Assembly: GCF_017329615.1 (NCBI RefSeq)
Contig: NZ_JAFMTW010000019.1
Coordinates: 1-61,988, forward strand
DNA from: Alicyclobacillus suci
GTDB lineage: Bacteria > Bacillota > Bacilli > Alicyclobacillales > Alicyclobacillaceae
Reading direction: 5' to 3'
DNA length: 61,988 bases
Of this stretch, positions 36,997 through 46,885 are shown piece after piece (the stretch's first letter is position 1; each line of letters begins with the position of its first letter). A program made the position numbers and the translations under genes. Under the pieces are notes generated by a model. It was given only the letters and a program-made list of their open reading frames with translations, was not told the origin of the DNA and made no database searches.

Positions 36997-39676
36997 ATAT
37001 GCCAAACGGTTGAACATGTCGAGCAAAGAGATATTGACGATATTGACTCGTTTGGATATTCCGGTCGCCAATCACATGAGTGTCATGGATGAGGCGACGA
37101 TTGGTAAGGTGGAAAACTTCTTTTCAGATGTTAAGAAACGCGCGGCTGAGCGGCATGCGCATGAGGTGGAAAAAGAATTGCGCGAGCGACAGCAGCGACG
37201 ACAGGATAATCATCAACGAACAGACGATAATGCAGCCCGTAAGACTTCGGGCACGGGCGACGAAAACCAGGGCGCTTCCTTGGAACGCAATCGGGTGATG
37301 GCTGATCAAACTGGCCAAACCGCGAGACCGACGAGTCGAGAGGGTGACCGCCAAGACGATTCGCGTCGGGACGGGCGCGATAACGGTCAGTACCGTCCGC
37401 GCAGTAACGACGCGCATGCCGGTGGGCGGCCTTCTTACGGGGAACAACGTCGCAATGACGATACGCGTGTAGGTGCCGGACGAGCACAGGGCACGGATCG
37501 TCCTAGCCAGGGTGATGGCCAAGGGCGCCCCCGTCAGGACAGGGAGCAAGGGAACTTCTCTTCTCGTGGGCCCCGCGGAGCGGGCGGTCGCGATGGTCGC
37601 CCCGCCTCCAGCAATGGTGGAGGTAGACCAGGCGGCATGAATCGCGACGGCAATCGAAGTGGTTTTGGTGGTGGCGGCGGACGTTCTGGGGGTCCGAGCC
37701 GCGACGGCAATCGCGGAGGATTTGGCGGTGGCCGGCCAGCTGGGAACCGTCCTGCTGCAGGCGGTATAGCACCAGCACAACAGAAGCCAGCGGCTCCGGG
37801 AAGTTTGCGCAAGGAGAAGGAAAAGGGTCGCGACAAACAATCCTTCGCGCGTCACGAAGAGTTTAACGAACAGAAATTGCAACGGTCGAAACGCCGAAAT
37901 GGTGGCCGACAGGCACCCGCATTGCCGACGGAGGTCACGGTGGATGGGCCGATGACTGTGGGCGATTTCGCGAAGGCGTTGCAGCGCGAACCTGCCGACG
38001 TCATTAAGAAGTTGCTGTTGCTTGGTATTATGGCGACCATTAACCAGGAAATTGATACGGATGCCATGGAATTGATTGCGAGTGAGTATGGCGTTACGCT
38101 GAATGTCGTGGAGCCGGTCGACGAGGAAGCGTTGGATATGCTGATGGAGGAAGAAGACCCAGCAAACTTGAAGCCCCGTCCGCCAGTGGTGACGATTATG
38201 GGTCACGTCGATCACGGCAAGACCACTTTGCTTGACGCGATTCGCGAGAGCAAGGTGACGGCGACGGAATCTGGCGGTATCACGCAGCACATCGGTGCGT
38301 ACCAGGTCGAGGTCAATGGTCGACCGATTACGTTCCTTGACACGCCGGGTCACGAGGCGTTCACGACGATGCGCGCACGTGGTGCGCAAGTCACGGACTT
38401 GACCATTCTCGTCGTGGCGGCGGATGACGGTGTCATGCCGCAAACAATTGAGGCCATTAACCACGCGAAGGCGGCGAATGTGCCCATTATCGTGGCGGTC
38501 AACAAAATTGATAAGCCAGATGCGAATCCGGATAGGGTACAACAAGAATTGACGCAATACGGCCTCGTACCGGAAGCATGGGGTGGCGACACCATTTTTG
38601 CTCCAATTTCCGCGCTTAAGAAAGAAGGTCTCGATGAGCTGCTGGAAATGGTGCTGTTGGTGGCGGATGTGCAAGAACTGAAGGCGAATCCGAATGGCCG
38701 CCCGCGCGGAACAGTCATTGAGGCTAAGCTGGATAAAGGCCGCGGTTCGGTTGCGACGGTGCTTGTTCAGAACGGCACATTGAAGGTCGGAGACATTGTC
38801 GTCGCGGGTACGACGTATGGCCGCGTTCGCGCCATGGTCAACGACATGGGCCGGCGTTTGAAGCAAGCAGGTCCGTCGATGCCGGTCGAAATTCAGGGGC
38901 TCAACGGTGTGCCGAGTGCTGGGGATCAGTTTGTCGTGTACGACGACGAGCGCGGTGCCCGCAACTTGGTTGAAAAGCGCATGAGTCGTGAGAAACAGGA
39001 ACAAATGCAGACGACGTCCAAAGTGACGCTGGACGATTTGTATAAGCAGATTCAAGAAGGTAAAGTCGCGGAATTGAACGTGATTGTCAAAGCGGACGTT
39101 CAAGGCTCCGTCGAGGCGCTCGTGCAGTCGATTGAAAAAATCGACGTCTCCGGTGTGCGCGTCAAAGTGATTCACCGAGGCGCTGGTGCGATTACAGAGT
39201 CTGACGTTTCGCTGGCAGCTGCGTCGAACGCCATTATTATCGGTTTCCACGTTCGGCCAGACGTCAACGCTGCGCGCATGGCGGAAGCCGAAAAAGTGGA
39301 CATCCGCTTGTATCGCGTCATTTATAACGTGATTAGTGAGCTTGAATCCGCGATGAAGGGCATGCTGGAACCTGAGTACAAAGAAGTTGTGCTGGGGCAT
39401 GCCGAAGTTCGTGAAACCTTTACGATTTCGCGGATTGGCACGGTAGCGGGTTGTTATGTCACGGACGGTAAATTGTCCCGCGATGCAGAAGCGCGCTTGA
39501 TTCGTGACGGAATTGTCGTGTACGAGGGCAAACTGGACTCGTTGAAGCGATTTAAAGACGACGCACGCGAGGTACAAACCGGCTTCGAATGTGGTGTCAC
39601 GTTGGAGCGATTCAACGACATCAAGAATGGCGACGTGATTGAGGCGTTTGTCATGGAGGCCGTCAAGCGGGATTAA
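36974..39676 (+). CDS. infB: Translation initiation factor IF-2
   Basis: IF-2 (900 residues) brings fMet-tRNA to the ribosome. N-terminal helix-turn segment [20 protein letters not shown], then a long disordered charged region (about 55-320) that turns into an Arg/Gly-rich RGG-like stretch (about 185-265: repeats such as [14 protein letters not shown]). A second IF2-N domain is near 330-380, and the G domain begins at about 408 with [19 protein letters not shown] and NKIDKPDA. Domains II-IV follow. TTG 36974 lies just behind GGAGGTGGAG and overlaps ylxQ by 23 nt. The frame is open upstream only through ylxQ. Confidence 0.97.
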   Translation: MTKVRVYEYAKRLNMSSKEILTILTRLDIPVANHMSVMDEATIGKVENFFSDVKKRAAERHAHEVEKELRERQQRRQDNHQRTDDNAARKTSGTGDENQGASLERNRVMADQTGQTARPTSREGDRQDDSRRDGRDNGQYRPRSNDAHAGGRPSYGEQRRNDDTRVGAGRAQGTDRPSQGDGQGRPRQDREQGNFSSRGPRGAGGRDGRPASSNGGGRPGGMNRDGNRSGFGGGGGRSGGPSRDGNRGGFGGGRPAGNRPAAGGIAPAQQKPAAPGSLRKEKEKGRDKQSFARHEEFNEQKLQRSKRRNGGRQAPALPTEVTVDGPMTVGDFAKALQREPADVIKKLLLLGIMATINQEIDTDAMELIASEYGVTLNVVEPVDEEALDMLMEEEDPANLKPRPPVVTIMGHVDHGKTTLLDAIRESKVTATESGGITQHIGAYQVEVNGRPITFLDTPGHEAFTTMRARGAQVTDLTILVVAADDGVMPQTIEAINHAKAANVPIIVAVNKIDKPDANPDRVQQELTQYGLVPEAWGGDTIFAPISALKKEGLDELLEMVLLVADVQELKANPNGRPRGTVIEAKLDKGRGSVATVLVQNGTLKVGDIVVAGTTYGRVRAMVNDMGRRLKQAGPSMPVEIQGLNGVPSAGDQFVVYDDERGARNLVEKRMSREKQEQMQTTSKVTLDDLYKQIQEGKVAELNVIVKADVQGSVEALVQSIEKIDVSGVRVKVIHRGAGAITESDVSLAAASNAIIIGFHVRPDVNAARMAEAEKVDIRLYRVIYNVISELESAMKGMLEPEYKEVVLGHAEVRETFTISRIGTVAGCYVTDGKLSRDAEARLIRDGIVVYEGKLDSLKRFKDDAREVQTGFECGVTLERFNDIKNGDVIEAFVMEAVKRD

Positions 39677-39689
39677 TTCGTGTTTGTGT

Positions 39690-39725
39690 GCTGAAACAGC
39701 GGGGCTCGTGCCACGTTGTTTCAGC
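39690..39725 (+). other. Hairpin between infB and rbfA
   Basis: GCTGAAACA (39690-39698) pairs with TGTTTCAGC (39717-39725), nine perfect pairs, with no U-tract. It occupies most of the 83-bp gap. B. subtilis has ylxP here; no coding remnant of it is visible. Confidence 0.6.
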
Positions 39726-39759
39726 GACCTCTAGTGCAGTCAGGACGGAGGGTGTACAG

Positions 39760-40125
39760 ATGTCTCGGATACGGGTGCAAAAAGTTTCAGAGCAGATGAA
39801 AAAGGAACTCGCGGATATCGTTCGCACCAGCGTCAAGGATCCTCGTGTCGGGTTTGCGACCATCACGCGCGTGGAAGTTTCCGGTGATTTGCAGCACGCC
39901 AAGGTGTATGTCAGCGTGTTGGGCAGTGAAGAGGAGCGCTCTGCGACCATCTCGGCACTGACCAAGGCGGCGGGCTTTATTCGTGGTGAAGTCGCGCGCC
40001 GACTGCATATGCGCGTGGCACCGGAACTGGCGTTCCGGTTGGATGAGTCTGGGGAGTACAGCGCGCGTATCGAGCATGTTCTCAAGACGATTCGTACGAG
40101 TGAGTCGCCTTCAGCGGGCGAGTGA
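39760..40125 (+). CDS. rbfA: 30S ribosome-binding factor RbfA
   Basis: RbfA (121 residues) is a cold-shock 30S maturation factor of KH-like fold. Motifs: RVQKVSEQMKKELADIV (about 6-22), DPRVGFATITRVEVSGDLQH (about 30-49), and LRLAPELxF-type MRVAPELAFRLDES. ATG 39760 follows GGAGGGTG; 24 upstream codons in frame have no similarity. Confidence 0.95.
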   Translation: MSRIRVQKVSEQMKKELADIVRTSVKDPRVGFATITRVEVSGDLQHAKVYVSVLGSEEERSATISALTKAAGFIRGEVARRLHMRVAPELAFRLDESGEYSARIEHVLKTIRTSESPSAGE

Positions 40126-40140
40126 AACGGGGGCGACGGG

Positions 40141-41148
40141 ATGGCACAGTGGCAACCTGTCCCACGCGATATTGATGCCATTGAGCGCGTTAGCCGGGCG
40201 TTGAAAACGGCTGAGTCGTGGTTGATTGTGACCCATGAGCGGCCGGACGGGGACGCGCTCGGCAGTGCCCTTGCCATGGCACATATTTTGACAGCGCTTG
40301 GTAAGGAATGGACCGTTTTAGTGGATGAGAAGTTGCCCGATAGGTTTCAGTTTCTTCCACTGTACGACCGGATTCGTCGCGTAGACGACGCGGATGTCGG
40401 GCGGTATCACGATGTCGTGGCGGTCGATTGCGCCGATGAAGGACGATTTGCGGCGGTATCGCGGGCGATGGCGACAGATGCGCGTGTCATTAATATCGAC
40501 CATCATCAGACGAATCCGCGTTATGGGGCGGCTGCGTGTGTCGATGCAGAAGCTGCGGCGACTTGCGAATTGGTGTATCACGTGGCGCTTTTTCTGTCTA
40601 TTCCTCTTGATGTCGACTTGGCGACCTGTCTGTACACTGGGATTTTGACCGATACAGGCGGGTTTAGCTATCCCAATACCACGCGTGCCGTGCATCAGAT
40701 TGCCGCAGAGTTACTGGAGTGCGGCGTTCAGCCGTATGATATTGCTGAGCCAGCGTTGGAGGCGAGATCGACATCGCAAATGAAATTGCTGCAGTTGGCG
40801 TTGCGCGATATGTTTATCGCGCGCGACGGCCGATATGCGTTCATTTCGGTCAATCGTGAGATGCTTGAGGAAGCTGGGGCGACGGAGGACGACGTTGAGG
40901 GACTCGTTGGTTTTGCCCGTTCGATTGAGACGGTTGAAGTAGGCGTGCTGCTTCGTGAACGACCTGACGGCAGGATTAAGGCGAGTTTGCGGTCAAAACG
41001 GCGTGTGGACGTCGCTGCGATTGCGCAACAGTTTGGCGGCGGCGGACATGCGCGTGCCGCTGGGTGCGTCCTGGATGGACCGCTCGCGGCGGCACGTCAA
41101 CAGATAGAAGCTGTGGTTGCATCTGTGTTGGAGGCGATGAGCAATTGA
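40141..41148 (+). CDS. nrnA: Nano-RNase / pAp phosphatase NrnA (DHH/DHHA1)
   Basis: A 335-residue DHH-DHHA1 phosphoesterase that degrades short RNA oligomers and hydrolyses 3'-phosphoadenosine 5'-phosphate. Motifs: HERPDGDALGSALA (about 37-50), VAVDCADEG, the DHH motif D120-H121-H122 in IDHHQTN, TGILTDTGGFSY, and the DHHA1 GGGGHARAAGC at about 299-309. Placement between rbfA and truB is common in Firmicutes outside Bacillus. The stop lies inside a 15-bp tandem repeat. Confidence 0.93.
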   Translation: MAQWQPVPRDIDAIERVSRALKTAESWLIVTHERPDGDALGSALAMAHILTALGKEWTVLVDEKLPDRFQFLPLYDRIRRVDDADVGRYHDVVAVDCADEGRFAAVSRAMATDARVINIDHHQTNPRYGAAACVDAEAAATCELVYHVALFLSIPLDVDLATCLYTGILTDTGGFSYPNTTRAVHQIAAELLECGVQPYDIAEPALEARSTSQMKLLQLALRDMFIARDGRYAFISVNREMLEEAGATEDDVEGLVGFARSIETVEVGVLLRERPDGRIKASLRSKRRVDVAAIAQQFGGGGHARAAGCVLDGPLAAARQQIEAVVASVLEAMSN

Positions 41149-41165
41149 GTGATGAGCAATTGAGT
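41136..41165 (+). repeat. 15-bp perfect tandem duplication at nrnA/truB junction
   Basis: GATGAGCAATTGAGT occurs twice head to tail (41136-41150 and 41151-41165). The first copy contains the nrnA stop TGA (41146-41148) and TTG 41145; the second duplicates both. TGGAGGCG also occurs on each side (41129-41136 and 41168-41175). Confidence 0.95.
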
Positions 41166-42080
41166 AATGGAGGCGTATTGCTCATCGACAAACCGATTGG
41201 TCTGACCTCGCACGATGTGGTGCAAAAGGTTAGGCGCAAATTGCGAACAAAACGAGTAGGTCACGCAGGGACATTAGATCCAGATGCGAGTGGCCTGCTC
41301 GTCCTTTGTGTCGATGATGCGACGCGTGTGCTGGAGTATTTGGTGGCATCGACCAAGTCGTATACGGGGGAAGTCGTGTTCGGCTGTGCTACGGATACGG
41401 ATGACGCAACGGGAACTGTGATTGCGTCAGCGAGTGCCAATGGATTGACCGACGATGCGGTGCAGGCTGCGGTCAAGGACTTGACAGGGTCGATTGAACA
41501 GGTCGTGCCCGCGTATTCTGCAGTGCATATTGGTGGCAAGCGGGCATATGAACTCGCGCGTGCGGGAGAAGCCGTCGATATGCCAAAAAGGACTGTACAT
41601 ATCGATGTGTTTGAGGTCGGGCCACTGCAATTTGAGGGCGAAGTGGCACGCGCGTCATTTTCCGTGACGTGCTCGAAAGGCACCTATATTCGCGCTTTGT
41701 GTCGCGATTTGGGGGCAAAGGTCTACGTGCCGGCGCATATGGGGTCGCTTCGTCGAGAAGCGGCAGGCAGTGCCAACGTGCGCTCGGCTGTGTCGCTTGA
41801 ACATTTCTTGGACAGTGCATGTCCCGAAACATTCTTTCTCGAACCGCTATCGCTTTTATCGGAGTACCACAAGATTCCGGTCTCAAGGACAGTGTTGGAG
41901 CGCTTGACGAATGGGCAGCGCGTTCCGGTGCGCGATATGCATTTGGAAGATGCTTCGCTCTGGCTCGACGAGATGGTGATGGTGACGTACGAAAGTCGTT
42001 TGGCCTTGGTTGCGCAGGTTGAGAAGTTGCGCGGGACACTTGTGCTACAACCAAAGAAAGTGTTCTGGAAGAGGGGATAA
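41145..42080 (+). CDS. truB: tRNA pseudouridine(55) synthase TruB
   Basis: TruB makes the T-loop pseudouridine 55 of tRNAs. About 311 residues with LLIDKPIGLTSHDVV (about 12-26), catalytic D45 in VGHAGTLDPDASGLL, KSYTGEV and the RNA-binding SxxTCSKGTYIRALCRDLG region, plus a PUA-like C-terminus. The start is ambiguous. TTG 41145 is 10 nt after GGAGG and overlaps the nrnA stop; TTG 41160 (its tandem copy) and TTG 41178 are in frame too. The three differ only by a short N-terminal tail. Confidence 0.93.
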   Translation: MSDEQLSNGGVLLIDKPIGLTSHDVVQKVRRKLRTKRVGHAGTLDPDASGLLVLCVDDATRVLEYLVASTKSYTGEVVFGCATDTDDATGTVIASASANGLTDDAVQAAVKDLTGSIEQVVPAYSAVHIGGKRAYELARAGEAVDMPKRTVHIDVFEVGPLQFEGEVARASFSVTCSKGTYIRALCRDLGAKVYVPAHMGSLRREAAGSANVRSAVSLEHFLDSACPETFFLEPLSLLSEYHKIPVSRTVLERLTNGQRVPVRDMHLEDASLWLDEMVMVTYESRLALVAQVEKLRGTLVLQPKKVFWKRG

Positions 42081-42082
42081 GC

Positions 42083-43033
42083 GTGCAGGTGTATGAGGTG
42101 GCAGGACTGCCAGAAACCAGTCCAGTGCCGCAGGTGCTCGCCATCGGCAAGTTCGACGGGATCCATGTGGGTCACCAGGCGATTTTGGAGCAAGCTCGAC
42201 ATTATCTGGAGCCTGGAACACAGTTCGCCGTCCTGTGCTTTGAACCCCACCCAAGTTACGTGTTGACCGGGGATGAACGGTATCTGAAGTCGCTCACACC
42301 GCGTCAGGAGAAAGTTCGGATTCTGGCCGAGTATGGGGTAGATGCGCTATATATTGTGCGCTTTGACACTGCGTTTGCTTCCACGGAAGCTGAGGAATTC
42401 GTCAAGTCACATCTCGCACGGCTGCACCTAAAACAGATTGTCGTGGGACGCGATTTTCGATTTGGGCGTGGCGGTAAGGGAGATGTCGACGCTTTGCGAA
42501 CTTTTGCTTCGGATATTGGCATCGGCGTTACCGTCGTCGATGCTGTTGAGGAAAATGGGGCGAAGGTAAGCAGTTCCCACATCCGTCACCACTTAGGTGA
42601 GGGCAGGGTTGAAGCGGTGGAGGCGTTGCTCGGGCGCCCGTACACCATGACTGGCACGGTCGTTCACGGAGATGCTCGGGGAAGGCAAATTGGTTTTCCT
42701 ACGGCAAATTTGGGTGGGACGGCGGAATACGTTCCGCCAAAATCCGGCGTCTACGCTGTCACTGTGGAAATTTCCCGTCCGACCGGGCATGAGCATTGGT
42801 TTGGTGTGCTTAACGCAGGATTTCGACCGACGGTTTCGGGACAGGATTTTCGGATAGAGGTCCACTTGTTGGGGTTTAATGGCGATTTGTATGGGGAAAC
42901 CTGTAGAGTGTCTTTTCTCCGCCGAATTCGGGATGAACGGAAGTTTTCCGGTTTGGATGAATTGAAACAGCAAATTCAGGCGGATTGCGATACGGCTCGT
43001 GAGATGCTCGGCTTGCCGCCCGCATCGCGCTGA
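42083..43033 (+). CDS. ribF: Bifunctional riboflavin kinase / FAD synthetase RibF
   Basis: RibF (ribC in B. subtilis) makes FMN and then FAD. The 316-residue enzyme has an N-terminal adenylyltransferase domain (IGKFDGIHVGHQAIL, about 22-36; SSSHIRHHL near 164) and a C-terminal riboflavin kinase domain (GRQIGFPTANL near 203; GVLNAGFRPTV). GTG 42083 starts 2 nt after the truB stop. Last gene of the rimP operon before the rpsO promoter. Confidence 0.96.
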   Translation: MQVYEVAGLPETSPVPQVLAIGKFDGIHVGHQAILEQARHYLEPGTQFAVLCFEPHPSYVLTGDERYLKSLTPRQEKVRILAEYGVDALYIVRFDTAFASTEAEEFVKSHLARLHLKQIVVGRDFRFGRGGKGDVDALRTFASDIGIGVTVVDAVEENGAKVSSSHIRHHLGEGRVEAVEALLGRPYTMTGTVVHGDARGRQIGFPTANLGGTAEYVPPKSGVYAVTVEISRPTGHEHWFGVLNAGFRPTVSGQDFRIEVHLLGFNGDLYGETCRVSFLRRIRDERKFSGLDELKQQIQADCDTAREMLGLPPASR

Positions 43034-43055
43034 TTGGTAGAGAGAAGCTCTAGCG

Positions 43056-43085
43056 TTGATTGAATTTGATATGGTATGCTATCAT
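43056..43085 (+). promoter_or_regulatory. Candidate promoter for rpsO
   Basis: TTGATT (43056-43061), 18 nt, TATCAT (43080-43085). An extended -10 TGG-TATGCT (43072-43080) overlaps it. About 100 nt before the rpsO start. Confidence 0.5.
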
Positions 43086-43104
43086 TCGTGTGAACACACG
43101 AATG
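43083..43104. repeat. Perfect 10-bp inverted repeat at the rpsO promoter
   Basis: CATTCGTGTG-AA-CACACGAATG overlaps the end of the candidate -10 and the expected start site. It could be an operator for a dimeric repressor or a 5'-end hairpin of the transcript. No T-run follows, so it is not a terminator. Confidence 0.7.
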
Positions 43105-43183
43105 AACTGCTACGCGGATTTGGACGTGACCTCCCGACCACTTCTTCGTTGCAGGGATTGAGCAGATTTAGGAGGAAATATTT

Positions 43184-43450
43184 ATGTTGACGAACGAGTC
43201 AAAGCGCGCAATCGTCGAGAAGTACCAAGTACACGAGACGGATACAGGGTCTCCAGAGGTTCAAATTGCGATTTTGTCGGAGCGTATTTCGTATTTGACG
43301 GAACACTTCCGCACACACAAGAAAGATCATCACTCCCGTCGTGGGTTGTACAAGATGATCGGCCGTCGCAGAAACTTGTTGAACTACCTTCGCAAGAAGG
43401 ATGTCAATCGTTATCGCGAATTGATTCAGTCTCTGGGACTTCGCAGGTAA
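43184..43450 (+). CDS. rpsO: 30S ribosomal protein S15
   Basis: S15 (88 residues) binds the central domain of 16S rRNA. Family sequence is clear: [22 protein letters not shown] (about 20-41), [11 protein letters not shown] and [22 protein letters not shown] precedes ATG 43184. The ~100-nt leader may carry the S15 autoregulatory fold known from other bacteria, but I cannot identify it by eye. Confidence 0.98.
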   Translation: MLTNESKRAIVEKYQVHETDTGSPEVQIAILSERISYLTEHFRTHKKDHHSRRGLYKMIGRRRNLLNYLRKKDVNRYRELIQSLGLRR

Positions 43451-43453
43451 GAG

Positions 43454-43476
43454 AGCGGGCTTCGGCCCGCTTCTTT
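43454..43476 (+). terminator. Intrinsic terminator after rpsO
   Basis: AGCGGGC-TTCG-GCCCGCT, a seven-pair stem with a stable UUCG tetraloop, followed by TCTTTT. It starts 4 nt after the rpsO stop. Confidence 0.92.
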
Positions 43477-43504
43477 TACATACGAAAGGTAGTTCACATC
43501 CGCT

Positions 43505-43541
43505 CCTGTACATGTCACCGTATCAATCTGGCGTGTACAGG
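43505..43541 (+). other. Hairpin in the pnp leader
   Basis: CCTGTACA (43505-43512) pairs with TGTACAGG (43534-43541), eight pairs, about 70 nt before pnp. In E. coli a pnp leader stem is the RNase III/PNPase autoregulation site; whether this one serves the same role is unknown. Confidence 0.5.
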
Positions 43542-43611
43542 GCTATGGTATTACATATGAATTGAAATGACGGATGCACCGCTTGGACGGTGAGGAGGTA
43601 GGAGTGACCGC

Positions 43612-45732
43612 ATGGTAGTACGGCACGAATTTGAAATTGGTGGACGAAAACTAACCCTGGAAACGGGGAAATTGGCAAAACAAGCGACCTCTGCAGTACA
43701 CGTGAGATATGGAGATACGGTGATTCTATGCACAGTCACCGCTTCAAAAGAACCCAAGGATTTGGACTTTTTTCCGTTGACCGTGAACTACGAGGAACGA
43801 CTGTACGCGGTGGGCAAAATCCCAGGTGGCTTTATCAAACGTGAAGGTAGGCCGAGCGAAAAGGCAATCCTGGCGTCCCGGCTGATTGACCGACCTATCC
43901 GCCCGCTATTCCCCGAAGGGTTTCGCAACGATGTGCAGGTCGTCGATATTGTCATGTCGGTTGACCAGGACTGTGCGCCGGAAATCGCGGCGATGATTGG
44001 AACTTCCGCGTCGTTGACTGCTTCCGATATCCCATTTGACGGACCGATTGGTGGCGTGATTGTCGGCTTGGTCGATGGTGAATTTGTGCTCAATCCGACG
44101 GTGGAGCAAGCCGCGCGCAGCGATATGCACTTGGTTGTCGCTGGAACGAAAGATGCCATTGTCATGGTTGAGGCGGGTGCGAACGAAATTCCTGAAGCGA
44201 CCGTGCTTGAGGCTGTACTGTTCGGGCACCGCGCAATTCAGGAGATCTGCCGCGAAATTGAAATATTCGCGGACAAGGTAGGAACCGCGAAGCGCGAAGT
44301 GGTGCTTCACCGCGTAGAGGAATCCCTCAATGAAGCGGTGCGCAGCTATGCGACCGACCGTATTCGCGTGGCGGTTCGCAACCCGGACAAGCTTGCGCGA
44401 GAGGCGGCTATCTCCGAAGTGAATGAGGAAGTCCAGGAACATTTTGCGGAACAGTTTCCCGAGATGGAGAACGACATTGCAGAAGTTCTGCACGATATCT
44501 TGAAAGAGGAAGTTCGTAGTGCGATTTTGAATGAAGGCATCCGTCCAGATGGTCGAAAACTGACGGAGATTCGCCCCATTTCCTGTGAGGTGGGCGTTTT
44601 GCCTCGCACGCACGGATCAGGCTTGTTCACCCGCGGCCAGACACAAGCGTTGTCAGTTTGTACGCTTGGCGCGATGGGCGATGAGCAGATGTTGGATGGC
44701 CTTGAAATCGAGGCGTCAAACCGTTATATGCACCACTATAACTTCCCGCCGTTTAGCGTCGGTGAAGCCCGTCCTTTGCGTGCGCCGAGCCGTCGCGATA
44801 TCGGACACGGGGCATTGGGTGAACGCGCACTCGATCCTGTGATTCCATCGCCTGAGGAGTTTCCGTACGCGATTCGCGTGGTTTCTGAGATTCTTGAGTC
44901 GAACGGATCAACCTCACAAGCGAGTATTTGCGGCAGCACAATGGCATTGATGGATGCGGGTGTTCCGATTAAGGCACCGGTGGCGGGAATTGCCATGGGT
45001 CTTGTCAAGGAAGATGACAAGGTTGCGATTCTGTCCGATATTCAGGGGCTTGAAGATCACCTTGGCGATATGGACTTCAAAGTTGCAGGTACCGAAAATG
45101 GTGTCACCGCACTGCAAATGGATATTAAAATCAAGGGAATTGATCGCGACATTCTCGAACGCGCATTGTCGCAGGCGCATGAAGGTCGTTTGTTCATCCT
45201 TGGTAAGATGATGGAGGCGATTTCGTCGCCGCGCGAGGACCTGTCGAAGTATGCGCCGCGCGTAATTACCGTTCAGATAAACCCTGACAAAATTCGCGAT
45301 GTAATCGGACCTGGTGGCCGCGTCATCAATAAGATCATCGAAGAGACGGGTGTCAAAATCGACATCGAACAGGATGGTCGCGTCTTTATCCACAGTTCGG
45401 AAGTGGAGCGGGCGAACAAGGCGAAAGAGATGATTGCCAACATTGTGCGCGAAGTCGAAGTGGGCAAGGTCTACAACGGTAAAGTCACACGTGTTGAGAA
45501 GTATGGTGCGTTTGTGGAAGTACTGCCAGGCAAGGAAGGCCTGGTTCATATTTCGCAACTGGACGTCAACCGTGTGGCGAAGGTTGAAGATATTTGTGCC
45601 GTCGGCGATGAGATTCCCGTAAAGGTCACCGAGATTGACAATCAGGGTCGGATTAACCTTTCGCGGAAAGAGGCTATTAAGGACACTGCGCCTGCAACGG
45701 CAGACGCGCCCAAGGCAACTGTTCGCGAATAA
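43612..45732 (+). CDS. pnp: Polynucleotide phosphorylase
   Basis: PNPase (706 residues) is the phosphorolytic 3'-5' exoribonuclease of the degradosome-like network. Two RNase PH domains (the second near 315-545, with [15 protein letters not shown] and [20 protein letters not shown]), then KH ([17 protein letters not shown] near 563) and S1 ([20 protein letters not shown] near 624) domains. ATG 43612 lies after GGAGGTAGGAGTGA. Followed by a clear terminator. Confidence 0.98.
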   Translation: MVVRHEFEIGGRKLTLETGKLAKQATSAVHVRYGDTVILCTVTASKEPKDLDFFPLTVNYEERLYAVGKIPGGFIKREGRPSEKAILASRLIDRPIRPLFPEGFRNDVQVVDIVMSVDQDCAPEIAAMIGTSASLTASDIPFDGPIGGVIVGLVDGEFVLNPTVEQAARSDMHLVVAGTKDAIVMVEAGANEIPEATVLEAVLFGHRAIQEICREIEIFADKVGTAKREVVLHRVEESLNEAVRSYATDRIRVAVRNPDKLAREAAISEVNEEVQEHFAEQFPEMENDIAEVLHDILKEEVRSAILNEGIRPDGRKLTEIRPISCEVGVLPRTHGSGLFTRGQTQALSVCTLGAMGDEQMLDGLEIEASNRYMHHYNFPPFSVGEARPLRAPSRRDIGHGALGERALDPVIPSPEEFPYAIRVVSEILESNGSTSQASICGSTMALMDAGVPIKAPVAGIAMGLVKEDDKVAILSDIQGLEDHLGDMDFKVAGTENGVTALQMDIKIKGIDRDILERALSQAHEGRLFILGKMMEAISSPREDLSKYAPRVITVQINPDKIRDVIGPGGRVINKIIEETGVKIDIEQDGRVFIHSSEVERANKAKEMIANIVREVEVGKVYNGKVTRVEKYGAFVEVLPGKEGLVHISQLDVNRVAKVEDICAVGDEIPVKVTEIDNQGRINLSRKEAIKDTAPATADAPKATVRE

Positions 45733-45788
45733 TCACTGGTCACCGAACGGTCGCTCGGATGTTTGGTGGAGCCATTGTCGTACGAGCG

Positions 45789-45815
45789 AGCCCCTTATTG
45801 CTGAGGGGCTTTTTG
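45789..45815 (+). terminator. Intrinsic terminator after pnp
   Basis: AGCCCCT (45789-45795), 8-nt loop, AGGGGCT (45804-45810), then TTTTTGTTTT. Confidence 0.92.
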
Positions 45816-45867
45816 TTTTGCCCTCTCCTGGGCAACCTACGCGTACAAAGATCGCGGAGGGATGAAC

Positions 45868-46827
45868 GTGAAGCGTTTGCACAATATGCGCACCGCGCTG
45901 GCGGCGCTCAGCGTGATTGGACTGTTTGGCTCTTATACCGCTTTTGGTCAGAACGCGCGTCCTGCTGCAGCCAACCAGGAACAGGCGCTGCATAAACTTG
46001 ACGAATACAATACGGAAATGGGGACGGCGCCTGTCAATGCGCGCATTGACAGAGTCTGGCACCTCGTCCCTGGCTTGGCTGGATGGACGTTGGACACAGG
46101 TGCGAGCCGAGTGGCCACGAAAGCGTCGACGGATGGCAAACTGCACTTGGTTTGGCGGTCAGTGCCTCCTGCCATTTCTGCGTCCACACTCGCTGCACAA
46201 CCGGTCTATCGTGGGCCGAGTGCAGAAAAGTCCGTCGCGCTGATGGTCAACGTGTCGTGGGGAGAAGCGTACGTTCCTGCCATGCTCAAAATCCTTCGAG
46301 CCCACGGCATGCGCGCGACGTTTTTCCTCGACGGGCAGTGGGTGAAAAAACATCCCGATTTGGTTAGGCAAATCGAGCGAGATGGGCACGCGATAGGCTC
46401 TCACGGTACAGGGCACCCAGATTTTCGAAAGTTGACGAGCGACCAATTGAGTGAACAATTGGACGGAACGAATCGCACCATTGAACGGGTTACGGGAAAG
46501 TCGGTGCGGATTATCGCGCCCCCAGCGGGCGCCTACGATTCGCGCCTGGTCACGTTGGCAAAAGCGCGTGGGATGTACACGATTCTCTGGACGGCCGACA
46601 CTGTAGATTGGCGTAGACCGCCAGCGGATGAAATTGTGGCGCGGGCCAAATCCGGCCTCACACCAGGCTGCTTGTTACTCATGCACCCGACGAAACCGAC
46701 GGTGCAGGCACTGCCACAAATTCTAAAGATCATTGAAACCAGTGGCTACCACGCGAAGACTGTGGAGGACGTGGTGCTTGAGCGACCTGCCGTAAAACCG
46801 CCGAGTGTCTTGAGTGTGATGGATTAA
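45868..46827 (+). CDS. ylxY: YlxY-type polysaccharide deacetylase family sporulation protein
   Basis: A 319-residue secreted or membrane-anchored protein with a signal-like N-terminus (about 6-28) and a NodB homology domain (about 115-310). The catalytic zinc pair of histidines is visible in SHGTGHPDF, and ATFFLDGQWVKKHP and LLMHPTKPT follow. The usual TFDDG motif is replaced by MVNVSWGE, so the acidic base is missing and deacetylase activity is doubtful. Same position as B. subtilis ylxY. GTG 45868 is 6 nt after GGAGGG; ATG 45862 is directly next to it. Confidence 0.9.
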   Translation: MKRLHNMRTALAALSVIGLFGSYTAFGQNARPAAANQEQALHKLDEYNTEMGTAPVNARIDRVWHLVPGLAGWTLDTGASRVATKASTDGKLHLVWRSVPPAISASTLAAQPVYRGPSAEKSVALMVNVSWGEAYVPAMLKILRAHGMRATFFLDGQWVKKHPDLVRQIERDGHAIGSHGTGHPDFRKLTSDQLSEQLDGTNRTIERVTGKSVRIIAPPAGAYDSRLVTLAKARGMYTILWTADTVDWRRPPADEIVARAKSGLTPGCLLLMHPTKPTVQALPQILKIIETSGYHAKTVEDVVLERPAVKPPSVLSVMD

Positions 46828-46839
46828 CTTTGTTATATT
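46810..46839 (+). promoter_or_regulatory. Candidate promoter for mlpA-dut
   Basis: TTGAGT (46810-46815), 18 nt, TATATT (46834-46839), with extended -10 TGT immediately before it. It overlaps the last codons of ylxY. Confidence 0.6.
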
Positions 46840-46885
46840 GGACGTATTGCCAAGAGATGTTCGTCATGGTTGAGGAGGCACTTTG

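Noticed and set aside
37124..39577. An 817-codon open frame on the minus strand, opposite infB
   Set aside because: It mirrors infB codon bias (few stops in one antisense frame), has no SD and resembles no family. infB is clearly the real gene.
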